Source of the DNA: an uncultured Acetatifactor sp.
GTDB lineage: Bacteria; Bacillota; Clostridia; Lachnospirales; Lachnospiraceae
NCBI GenBank assembly: GCA_934433135.1
Contig: CAKRZO010000025.1
Location: 1 to 51,966, forward strand
DNA length: 51,966 nt
Direction of reading: 5' to 3'
The position numbers and the translations under genes are program-made. The notes under the pieces were generated by a model. That model saw only the letters and a list, made by a program, of their open reading frames with translations. It was not told the origin of the DNA and made no database searches. Below are positions 25,856 to 33,597 of this stretch, piece by piece (the first letter of the stretch is position 1; every line of letters begins with the position of its first letter).

Positions 25856-25890
25856 AAGAGTGCGACAGAGTCGTTCGGAAATGAGGGTTA
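25856..25890 (+). repeat. Repeat family B, tail-only copy with ribosome binding site
   Basis: GTGCGACAGAGTCGTTCGG followed by AAATGAGGGTT matches the last 30 bases of copies 1 and 2. GAGGG lies 7-11 bases before the ATG at 25893. Confidence 0.75.
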
Positions 25891-25892
25891 GA

Positions 25893-26774
25893 ATGAAAAA
25901 GAAAACTTTAAGTGTTTTAGCGATGTGGGTGCTTGCAATTAGCTTTCTGTTTACCGCCTGTGGGGGAAAAGAGGAAGAAAATTACGGCTCTTTTCCGAAA
26001 AAACCCATCAAAAACTCAAGAAATCAATCTGACGATGGACGGGGAGATAATGTCAATGATACCGATACCTGGGAGGAAGCAGGTGTCTATATCCCCACAG
26101 ATTCAAAAAGTGAATGGCAGTACCTGGAAATTTTAGAGGACGGCACATTTACGCTGTACGGAGAAAATGCCGATATCGGCGGCTGGCTGGAATATGATGA
26201 GGAATATAATGCCGTTTATGCCTATGAGGATGCCGGTACCGGCTGTTTGTTTGAAACCGTGGATGACGAAAAGGTATATCTGGCCGCCTACGGGTATTTT
26301 GAGCGAAACGGTATGGACAATGTATGGTTTTTTGAAGAGGAAAGCACCGAGAGCCGGACGAGTGGAAACGGCGGAAATCGTCTGACGGAGGACGATGAAC
26401 CGGCGCCTTCGGGAGGAGGCGGAAAGCGCCTGACAGAGGATGATGAGCCGCGGGATGAATATTATGACTGGAATCCCGAACTTTATCAGCATGATGTCGC
26501 GGAATTTGCAGGTACCTGGTACTACGAAGGCGATCCGGCGGCGGAAATGTTTATCGTCATAGATGAGTACGGCAACTGGAGTTATTATCAGCGTGCGAAG
26601 GGAGATACGGAGGCAACCGAGATGGATTACGGTACATTCCGTTATTCCATGGAGGAAGGAAGCGTCTATTATGCGGATTCCTCTCTCTATGACAATGTAA
26701 CCTATAAACTGTTTGAGTTTGATACCGGCATTTTGATCTGGGGAGATGACGGTGTTTATGAGCTTGCGGAATAA
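25893..26774 (+). CDS. Lipoprotein with two similar beta-rich domains
   Basis: 293 residues. The signal peptide ends with lipobox LFTAC (Cys23). A GRGD motif follows at residues 49-52 (DDGRGDNVND) in a low-complexity linker. Two domains then follow (about 58-145 and 205-293), each starting with a Trp/Tyr-rich strand (EAGVYIPTDSKSEWQYLEIL; EFAGTWYYEGDPAAEMFIVI), suggesting lipocalin-like or META-like barrels. Between them is a doubled linker with RLTEDDEP twice (GGNRLTEDDEP, GGKRLTEDDEP). Function unknown. It is preceded by the family B tail that supplies its ribosome binding site, and lies in the lipoprotein-LemA cluster. Confidence 0.75.
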   Translation: MKKKTLSVLAMWVLAISFLFTACGGKEEENYGSFPKKPIKNSRNQSDDGRGDNVNDTDTWEEAGVYIPTDSKSEWQYLEILEDGTFTLYGENADIGGWLEYDEEYNAVYAYEDAGTGCLFETVDDEKVYLAAYGYFERNGMDNVWFFEEESTESRTSGNGGNRLTEDDEPAPSGGGGKRLTEDDEPRDEYYDWNPELYQHDVAEFAGTWYYEGDPAAEMFIVIDEYGNWSYYQRAKGDTEATEMDYGTFRYSMEEGSVYYADSSLYDNVTYKLFEFDTGILIWGDDGVYELAE

Positions 26775-26895
26775 TGCGAAAAATCGCATAAAAAGGCGAT
26801 TGCATTTTAGAATGCAATTTTTCACAGGGCTATTTGTGCCGCAGGCGTCACAAAGTAGCCTCGATCGCAGCGTCAAATTCTGTCTGAACAGTTAC
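26775..26895. repeat. Hairpin-rich spacer related to families A/B
   Basis: Hairpins TGCGA/TCGCA (26775-26788), ATTGCATTTTAGAATGCAAT and GGCTATTTGTG/CACAAAGTAGCC. It ends TCTGAACAGTTACA, close to the end of family A. It seems a diverged or composite member, again between two lipoprotein genes. Confidence 0.6.
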
Positions 26896-26921
26896 ATAAA
26901 TAAAAAGAAGGGATGAAACGG

Positions 26922-28064
26922 ATGAAAAGGCTTATAAAAGTTTTCATGGGACTGCCTGTATGGGTGATTTGTCTGATTCTGACTTCCTGTGGGAATGCAG
27001 AAAACGAGAATATTGCCGGCGATGACTGGCGTACGACAGGTGTGGTGGTAGACAGCGGTACCATTAAACATGACGGAGAGAGTGTGGATGTGCTGGTTAC
27101 GGTGGATCCGAAGAGCGCTGCTTTTTATTGGGACAATGAGAATCAGGTACTGTTTGACAGCGTATCGTTCCCGATGACCATTCCGGATGCAAAGAAGGCG
27201 TTTAACGGCATTTATTTTGAGGATATCAGCGGGGATGAGGAAAGCGATGTTGTTGTGGATTTTATCCATGCGGACGGAAGTGAGACGTACCTGGTCTGGA
27301 TATGGGATCCCGAAAGACGCTATGTATTCCGGGAAGATCTTTCCTTTGATTCCGTTTCTGCGGAAACATCCGCTGCCGTGAAAGAAAGCAAAACCGATAC
27401 GGGAAATAAGGAAGAAGGCAGAGGAGACATTATAGCGTCCGAGGTTCCGTATTTCGAGGAAAACGGTCTGGAAATCAATGCCAACATGGATGAGGGAACT
27501 TTATTTTTACAGGATGGCGTGTGTACTTATTCCGGTCTGGGTGACGGCTATGCAGTCAATGACTGTTATTGGGAAGTAACCAAAAAAAGTGATTATACGC
27601 ATGGTGACGTGCGGGTGCTGGAGTTTGATGCGATCTGCTATATACCGGATACTTCCGTTCCTTTTTATGCCGAACAATATGTTACCAATGTAACCGGAGA
27701 ATTGTATGACTATTATTCCGGCATGTGGTTTACGGCTGCAACGGCATACAACAGCACAGGCCGCGACCAGAACCACTATAAACACACGATCAAATGGGAC
27801 GGGCAGGATTGCGAAATCGAGTTTTTCTATTCCACAAACTGGAATGATAAGGTAGGAGACTGGGCGCAGGTACTTACCAAGAGTTATATTGTCTATATGC
27901 CCAGCGATTATGATGGCCTCATCTTCACTGCGCAGACACAGCCGGATAATTACAAGGATTGCGCAAAAGTTATGCAGCTTGACAGCATTTCACCGGAAGG
28001 AAAGATTATGGAAATTGACCTGCTGGATCCTTATCATTTTCTGTACTTTGATGTCTGCCATTAA
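26922..28064 (+). CDS. Lipoprotein with GRGD linker
   Basis: 380 residues. Two ATGs are possible (26913, 26922); the second is better spaced from AAGAAGGG. The lipobox is ILTSC (Cys23 from 26922). Residues 30-140 form a domain ending with EDISGDEESDVVVDF, which looks like an acidic calcium-binding loop of the FG-GAP/VCBS kind. Residues 155-175 are a linker with KEEGRGDIIASE, and the C-terminal half (from about 180) is a Trp/Tyr-rich beta domain (FSTNW, AQVLTKSYIVYMPSDY). No family is assigned. The shared GRGD linker ties it to the two lipoproteins upstream. LemA and DUF3137 genes follow on the same strand. Confidence 0.75.
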   Translation: MKRLIKVFMGLPVWVICLILTSCGNAENENIAGDDWRTTGVVVDSGTIKHDGESVDVLVTVDPKSAAFYWDNENQVLFDSVSFPMTIPDAKKAFNGIYFEDISGDEESDVVVDFIHADGSETYLVWIWDPERRYVFREDLSFDSVSAETSAAVKESKTDTGNKEEGRGDIIASEVPYFEENGLEINANMDEGTLFLQDGVCTYSGLGDGYAVNDCYWEVTKKSDYTHGDVRVLEFDAICYIPDTSVPFYAEQYVTNVTGELYDYYSGMWFTAATAYNSTGRDQNHYKHTIKWDGQDCEIEFFYSTNWNDKVGDWAQVLTKSYIVYMPSDYDGLIFTAQTQPDNYKDCAKVMQLDSISPEGKIMEIDLLDPYHFLYFDVCH

Positions 28065-28179
28065 CCCAAAAGGATTTGACAAGTAAGGAAGATCCCATGT
28101 AACAGCAGGGCACGCATTTTTTCAAAGTGAAAGCGTTGGTGAAACATAGAATGAAAAAACGAAAGGAGGGGTAGAAAGT

Positions 28180-28713
28180 ATGCTTGGAATGATGATTATT
28201 CTGATTATCGTTGTTTTGATTGTGATCTGGTGCATCAGTACGATCAATGATTTTAAAAGAAAAGAGATTCGTGTGGAGGAAGCCCTTTCCGGTATCGAAG
28301 TGGCTTTGAATAAACGATATGACATGCTTACGAAAATGCTGGATACGGCTAAAGGGTATATGACACATGAAAAAGAACTGTTTACCCGGGTGATTGAACT
28401 CCGCCGCGGAATGAGCGTGGAGGAACTGAAAAACGCACAGCAGCAGATGGATCAATTAAGCGGAAAACTTTTTGCTGTGGCGGAAGGCTACCCGGAACTG
28501 CGCTCCAGTGAAGTCTTTGTAGAACTTCAGCGCGGCATACGGGATGCGGAAGAGCATCTTCAGGCGGCAAGGAGACTTTATAATGCCAATGTAACTGCTT
28601 ATAATACAGAGATTGCCATGTTCCCGGCAAAACTTTTAGCCGGCGGCAGACAGCCGAAAGAGTTTTTTGCGGCAGAAGAAGGAAAACGTGAAGACGTGAA
28701 GATGGAGTTCTGA
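28180..28713 (+). CDS. lemA: LemA family protein
   Basis: 177 residues; ATG with AAAGGAGGGG 8 bases upstream. One N-terminal membrane helix (LGMMIILIIVVLIVIWCI) is followed by a long helical cytoplasmic or surface domain with the family texts RVEEALSGIEVALNKRYDML and RLYNANVTAYNTEIAMFPAK. LemA proteins form helical bundles at the membrane. They often occur with DUF3137 or TPM-domain genes, as here, but their biochemical role is not settled. The next gene starts 22 bases later. Confidence 0.93.
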   Translation: MLGMMIILIIVVLIVIWCISTINDFKRKEIRVEEALSGIEVALNKRYDMLTKMLDTAKGYMTHEKELFTRVIELRRGMSVEELKNAQQQMDQLSGKLFAVAEGYPELRSSEVFVELQRGIRDAEEHLQAARRLYNANVTAYNTEIAMFPAKLLAGGRQPKEFFAAEEGKREDVKMEF

Positions 28714-28735
28714 AAAGAAAGGAACGGAGGTTGTC

Positions 28736-29665
28736 ATGGAAGAAAAACAGAAAACGACAAGTAAACAATTGCCCACTTGTGAGCAATTGTCGGTGGAATT
28801 AAAAAAGCACCGGACGTATGCCGCAGTGGGAAAAGCGATAATCTACATAGGAGCGGCAGTCACACTGATCTGTTTTTTTACGGGAAAATTCTGGCTGATA
28901 CTGTGCGGAATTGTGATTGCCGCGATCGGGGCATACATGGAAGGAAAACATCGGAGTGTGATTAAGAAAAAGTTGAGTGAAGAAGTTGTTACGGATACCT
29001 TAAAGGAAGTATTTGATAACGTGGAATACAAACCGTTTTCCTTCATTCCGTCCTCTGCGATACAGGATGCCGGCATGACCTTTCCGTTTTCTTATGCTAC
29101 CATAAAAGGCAGCGATTATGTAAAGGCGGATTATAAGGGACTTCCCATAGAGTTAAGCGATATCGAACTGTATCGTGTGGAAGAGTACGAAGATGAAAAC
29201 GGCACCCGGACGGAGAGACGGGAGACCGTTTTTCAGGGACAATGGCTGATCTGTGATTTCGGAAAAGAACTTTCCGGAGAGGTTCACCTTTCCGCCCGCA
29301 GTAAAAAGCTGTTTAAGAATTCGAAGCAGGACGGCATCCGCATGGATAACGAAGCATTCAATGAGCGATTCCTTGTTTTAGCCAAAGAAGAGCAGGAAGC
29401 TTTCTATATCCTTACACCGCATATGATGGACTACATTCTTACCATGGCGGACAAGAGCGGAGGAGAAGTTTATATGAGCTTCTTGCGGGGCGGCAAACTG
29501 CATATCGCCGTGCATAGCGGCCGGGACTTCTTCGAACTCGGCAAAGGCAATGTGGACGTTACTGCCCTGCACAACAAATTCCTGTCGGAAATTGGCTGGT
29601 TTACGGACATCATTGACGAACTTCAGCTGGTAGATACCCTTTACAGAAAGGAGCCGTCGGTATGA
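28736..29665 (+). CDS. DUF3137 domain membrane protein
   Basis: 309 residues, ATG after GGAACGGAGG. Two membrane helices lie near the N-terminus (about 36-72: GKAIIYIGAAVTLICFFTGK, FWLILCGIVIAAIGAYM). The rest is a soluble domain with the DUF3137 pattern FSYATIKGSDYVKADYKGLP, VFQGQWLICDF and LSARSKKLFKNSKQDGIRMD. DUF3137 genes commonly follow lemA, which supports a joint membrane-associated function. Its stop overlaps the next ATG by four bases (ATGA). Confidence 0.88.
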   Translation: MEEKQKTTSKQLPTCEQLSVELKKHRTYAAVGKAIIYIGAAVTLICFFTGKFWLILCGIVIAAIGAYMEGKHRSVIKKKLSEEVVTDTLKEVFDNVEYKPFSFIPSSAIQDAGMTFPFSYATIKGSDYVKADYKGLPIELSDIELYRVEEYEDENGTRTERRETVFQGQWLICDFGKELSGEVHLSARSKKLFKNSKQDGIRMDNEAFNERFLVLAKEEQEAFYILTPHMMDYILTMADKSGGEVYMSFLRGGKLHIAVHSGRDFFELGKGNVDVTALHNKFLSEIGWFTDIIDELQLVDTLYRKEPSV

Positions 29666-29862
29666 CACTGGATGTAGCTGTTTATTTGCTGGTTCTTTGT
29701 ATTGCGGGAATTGTTGCATCGGCTATCCTTTTGCGGAAGAAGAAAACACTGCGCATAGTCTGCATTGTGCTGCTTTCCTTTGCCGCATTGGCTTTTGCCG
29801 TTTACCTCGGACTGGGACTTATTCTCCTGGATTCCATCCGAAACCAGGTACCTGCGGCATAA
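29662..29862 (+). CDS. Small two-helix membrane protein
   Basis: 66 residues in an ATGA overlap with the DUF3137 gene and with AAAGGAG before the start. Helices at about 3-22 and 32-55 are joined by a basic turn (LRKKKTLR). No family is known to me. Its coupling to lemA/DUF3137 suggests a third small subunit of that unit. Confidence 0.75.
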   Translation: MTLDVAVYLLVLCIAGIVASAILLRKKKTLRIVCIVLLSFAALAFAVYLGLGLILLDSIRNQVPAA

Positions 29863-29898
29863 AGTAGAGGATATTTGTAATTAAGAGCAAATTTCTAA

Positions 29899-29979
29899 GG
29901 GCAGGCTTATGGGGGTTCCAATGAGAGGCGCAAAATTGAGCGAGAGCGTCCCCCGAATGGAACCCCCATGAGTCTGCCC
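29899..29979. repeat. Palindromic repeat family C, copy 2 (81 bp)
   Basis: Begins GGGCAGGCTTAT, ends ATGAGTCTGCCC; reverse complement of copy 1 at 18350-18430 with few changes. The long hairpin (GGGGGTTCCA/TGGAACCCCC) closes the LemA cluster and may stop transcription. Confidence 0.85.
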
Positions 29980-30065
29980 GGGGATCTGCATCAACTCTAT
30001 TTTTATAATAACATAGTTTTATAAGTTTATGTTGGCAGGCTCCACAGAAACACTTGTATGATTTC

Positions 30066-30095
30066 TTGCATTTGTGGTATAGTATTTAGTATGAT
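30066..30095 (+). promoter_or_regulatory. Candidate promoter of the sensor operon
   Basis: -35 TTGCAT (30066-30071), 18-bp spacer, -10 TATGAT (30090-30095), about 78 bases before the response regulator. A second -10-like TATAGT lies inside the spacer, so the exact start is uncertain. Confidence 0.5.
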
Positions 30096-30172
30096 TTTCC
30101 GCTTGGTAAAAGTAAACTGTAACCAAGAAGGGCACACAGAAAGAACATTGGCAGGAATATCAGGAAAAAACT

Positions 30173-31768
30173 ATGACATTATGTAAACTTGTAATTGTAG
30201 ATGACGAACCGATCCAGCTCAAAGGGCTGATGAACACTTATCCATGGGAAGAAATGGGTTTTTTTGTGGCGGGAACCGCGCAAAGCGGGGAGCAGGCAAT
30301 CGAGGTGATCCGCAAAGTCAAACCCGATGTCGTGTTGACGGATATCCGCATGAAACAGATTACCGGACTGAAAGTCATGGAAGAAATTCAAAAAGACGGA
30401 CAGGAATGCATTTTCATTGTTTTAAGCGCCTATCGGGATTTTGAATATGCCCAGCAGGCCTGTGATCTGGGGGCGTTTGCTTATCTGTTAAAGCCCATCG
30501 AAGACGAAAAACTCCAGGAAACCATGCAGAACGCCTACAAAAGCTGTATGGAGAAGCGAAAAAATGCCGAAAAATACGAGAACTGGGAACGCATCGTCCG
30601 GAAGGATTCCACAAGTTTTGTGCAGGTGATCGTGCAGAAATATCTGCAGAATCAGATTTCTTTTGAAAAAATGAAAGAAGTTCTGCAGACCGTGGAACAG
30701 ATTACGGAAAATACGGATCGCTTTATCACCGTGAATGCCGATATGGATATCGCTTATAAGATTACCAACCCGCTGGAATACGAAGCTTCCCTTTTTGCAC
30801 TGGAAAAGCTTTTGGAAGAAGAGATCGGGAAAAGGTACTTTTTCTGGCACTTCTGTGCGGAGGACGGTTCCCATATTTTTGTTGTGAAATCACAGAATAA
30901 TGAGGCAGTCAGGGAATTGAAGCAAATTCTGGAAGAAGCCAAAGAACAGCAAAGCTGCCCTGCGGTTGCTTCTATTTCAAAACCTTACAAAGGACTTGCG
31001 GGGATACGGAAAAGCTACGAAGAAGCACGCAGGCTTTTTGAACTTGCCGGAAGCCAGGAGGGAAGCAGTTTCGCCGTAGGCGGGGAAGCAACGGCGGATC
31101 CGCCGGTCAGATCCTCTTCCATGGAAGAAGAACTTTTTGTGATTCATGCCATGCGTAAAAATGATGAAGCGGCTTTAAAAGAGGCCTTTGTAGCATTTAT
31201 CTACGCACTTCCCAAAGAGGAAGAACTGCAAAGACAGAAGATTCACGGATTAATGCTTCAGGCGGAAGTTGCTTTAGAGGATTCCTATGGCATGAAAGAG
31301 GAACTGAAAAAACAGTTCCAGAGCTATTATTCCAATATGAATCAGCTGACGGTCTCCAAAGAAGTGGATGTCAGCTATAAAATCCTTTGTAAAGCAATTG
31401 AAATCCGGAAGAACTGCATGGAAGTATCTGATGGAAAAAGCAATAAGGAATATATAAATGAGGCAGCGGCTTATATCGAAGAGCACCTGATGGAGGAAGA
31501 TCTTTCCATTGTTTCAGTGGCGGGGCACATTTATCTGAATCCGGTCTATTTCGGACGGGTTTTTAAGGAGACGTTTCGTATGCCCTTTAAAAAATATCTT
31601 CTGCAGTGCAGAATGGAGAAAGCTAAGAGACTTCTGCAGAACGGCACGGATAGCATCGGAAGCATCTGTGAACAGATCGGAATCGGCAACCCGTCCTATT
31701 TTTCTCATCTGTTTAAGGAATATACCGGAAAGCTGCCCAGTGAATATAAAAAGGAATTTGAAACATGA
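30173..31768 (+). CDS. YesN-type response regulator with AraC DNA-binding domain
   Basis: 531 residues. Receiver domain 1-120 with the acidic pair (VDDEP), phospho-acceptor Asp57 in DVVLTDIRM and Lys107 in YLLKPIED. A middle section of about 280 residues follows, typical of YesN proteins, and an AraC double helix-turn-helix at about 430-531 (LSIVSVAGHIYLNPVYFGRV, then SIGSICEQIGIGNPSYFSHL). The gene overlaps the kinase gene by four bases. YesN/YesM pairs control nearby sugar ABC importers in Firmicutes, so the maltodextrin genes downstream are the expected target. Confidence 0.95.
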   Translation: MTLCKLVIVDDEPIQLKGLMNTYPWEEMGFFVAGTAQSGEQAIEVIRKVKPDVVLTDIRMKQITGLKVMEEIQKDGQECIFIVLSAYRDFEYAQQACDLGAFAYLLKPIEDEKLQETMQNAYKSCMEKRKNAEKYENWERIVRKDSTSFVQVIVQKYLQNQISFEKMKEVLQTVEQITENTDRFITVNADMDIAYKITNPLEYEASLFALEKLLEEEIGKRYFFWHFCAEDGSHIFVVKSQNNEAVRELKQILEEAKEQQSCPAVASISKPYKGLAGIRKSYEEARRLFELAGSQEGSSFAVGGEATADPPVRSSSMEEELFVIHAMRKNDEAALKEAFVAFIYALPKEEELQRQKIHGLMLQAEVALEDSYGMKEELKKQFQSYYSNMNQLTVSKEVDVSYKILCKAIEIRKNCMEVSDGKSNKEYINEAAAYIEEHLMEEDLSIVSVAGHIYLNPVYFGRVFKETFRMPFKKYLLQCRMEKAKRLLQNGTDSIGSICEQIGIGNPSYFSHLFKEYTGKLPSEYKKEFET

Positions 31769-33597
31769 AAAAGAAAAGGACGACTTCCGGATTTCAGCGG
31801 AAATATTTAAGATACACCATAGGGCTTCTGCTGTTGGCACTTCTTTTGTCCATAGCCGGAGTCTGGTTTTATGTGCGCAGAAACATGATGGGCGTTGTGA
31901 CGGATAAGTATGCCTTTTTAAATGAAAAAGCCGGCATTGCACTGGATGCTCTTTTTCAGAAATCAGACAAGGTAACGGAGGAATGTATTCTGAATGATCT
32001 GGTGCAGAAGAGCTTAAAGACACCGGATCTGGAAGAAGTAGAAAAAAATTCCTTAAGCAAGTATTTCGCCTATGTGGATTTAAATGCCGTTTCGGAATAT
32101 TGCTATGCGGATAACAAGGGAAATCTATATACACGCTCTTATTCCAAAATCAGGTATGCTGATTTTGCAGGCAGTGGTCTGGTTGAAAAACTGGGAGATT
32201 CCTATGCACGGACAAAATGGATTTTTACGGAAGATACGTTATTCGGAAACGGAAAAGACGATGGTAAAAAAGTGCTTTTTATCGGACGGAAAGTACATAG
32301 CCTTTCTTATGCACATGAGCCGGGATATCTTTTTTTTAAGATGAATGACGGATTCTGGGAAGAATTAAATGAGGAAGCCGACCAGTTTGTGGATGTAGCC
32401 ATGGGCATTATGGATCCGGATGGGAATATCTGCAGGGAATGGTATCCGGATTCTTTTGCCATGTCGGACGGGCTGCGGCAGAAGTTGGAGGATTATGCAG
32501 GAAATTCTTCCGCTGCCTTTTCCGGCGGTGTGATTGCGGAAAGTGTTAGAACGGCGGGAGATGTACTTTCCGTATACAGACAGGCAGAAAGCGGATTCTG
32601 TGTCTTTACGATTGTTCCGGGGAAGGTTCTCAGCAAAGAAACAAGTCGTATTTTTCTGGTTTTGTTATGCATTTATGTTCTGGTCATTATGATTGCGGTT
32701 GTCTTGAGCATTTATTTTTCTAACCGGATCACCAGACCGATTACGATTTTAAATCAGGCAATGACGGAATTTAACGGAGAGAATTTTGAAAAGCTGGTTC
32801 AGTTGAATACCCATACGGAGTTGGATCAGATCGGAAATTCCTATAATAAAATGCTGGAAAATATCCGTATGCTTCTGGATGAAATCAAAGCACAGCAGAA
32901 AGAATTGCGTACCAGTGAACTGAATATGCTGATCAGTCAGGTGAACCCTCATTTCCTATATAATACGTTGGATACGATTTATATGCTGGCCAGGATCAAT
33001 AAGGAAGAGACTACCATGAAGATGATCCAGGCGCTGTCCAAATATTTAAGGCTGTCCTTAAACAAGGGAAGCGACATGGTTTCCGTTGCGGATGAATTGG
33101 AAAATGTAAAAAGTTATCTTCAGATTCAGCAGATCCGGAATGAGAATCTGTTTACCTACGAAGTGGAATGTATGGTGGATGCTCAAAAGACGTATGTGCT
33201 CAAGTTGATTCTTCAGCCGATAGTGGAAAATGCCGTAAAATATGGTTTCTGTGAGATTTATGAAGGCGGTCAGATCAGAATACGGGTATATGAAGAAGCA
33301 AAGAAACGAATTTTTACCGTATACAATAACGGAACGCCGATGGATCAGAAAATGGCAGATAAAATAAATACGCTGAACGGACAGCCGCTGTCGGAAGCCA
33401 GGAAGAGCTTTCTCAACCAAAAAAACGGTTACGGTGTCATAAACGTAATGACGAGACTGCGGCTGAAGTACGGAGATGAAACAGAATTAACGTATCAGGT
33501 TCTGGAAGAAGAAGGTACGCTTTGCCGGATTGCCATTCCTATTCTTCCTGAGGATACCGGTGAGAAAAAGGAGGCAGGTCGGATAAATGGAGATTAA
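31765..33597 (+). CDS. YesM-type sensor histidine kinase
   Basis: 610 residues. Membrane helices at about 14-34 and 295-318 enclose an extracellular sensing domain of ~260 residues. A HAMP segment (RITRPITILNQAM) and the His_kinase (PF06580) core follow: the phospho-acceptor is His396 in ISQVNPHFLYNTLDTI, the ATP lid has LQPIVENAVKYGF, and NGYGVINVMTRLRLKYG forms the G box. It starts in an ATGA overlap with the response regulator and ends inside the next lipoprotein gene, so the three are made together. Confidence 0.95.
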   Translation: MKKKRTTSGFQRKYLRYTIGLLLLALLLSIAGVWFYVRRNMMGVVTDKYAFLNEKAGIALDALFQKSDKVTEECILNDLVQKSLKTPDLEEVEKNSLSKYFAYVDLNAVSEYCYADNKGNLYTRSYSKIRYADFAGSGLVEKLGDSYARTKWIFTEDTLFGNGKDDGKKVLFIGRKVHSLSYAHEPGYLFFKMNDGFWEELNEEADQFVDVAMGIMDPDGNICREWYPDSFAMSDGLRQKLEDYAGNSSAAFSGGVIAESVRTAGDVLSVYRQAESGFCVFTIVPGKVLSKETSRIFLVLLCIYVLVIMIAVVLSIYFSNRITRPITILNQAMTEFNGENFEKLVQLNTHTELDQIGNSYNKMLENIRMLLDEIKAQQKELRTSELNMLISQVNPHFLYNTLDTIYMLARINKEETTMKMIQALSKYLRLSLNKGSDMVSVADELENVKSYLQIQQIRNENLFTYEVECMVDAQKTYVLKLILQPIVENAVKYGFCEIYEGGQIRIRVYEEAKKRIFTVYNNGTPMDQKMADKINTLNGQPLSEARKSFLNQKNGYGVINVMTRLRLKYGDETELTYQVLEEEGTLCRIAIPILPEDTGEKKEAGRINGD

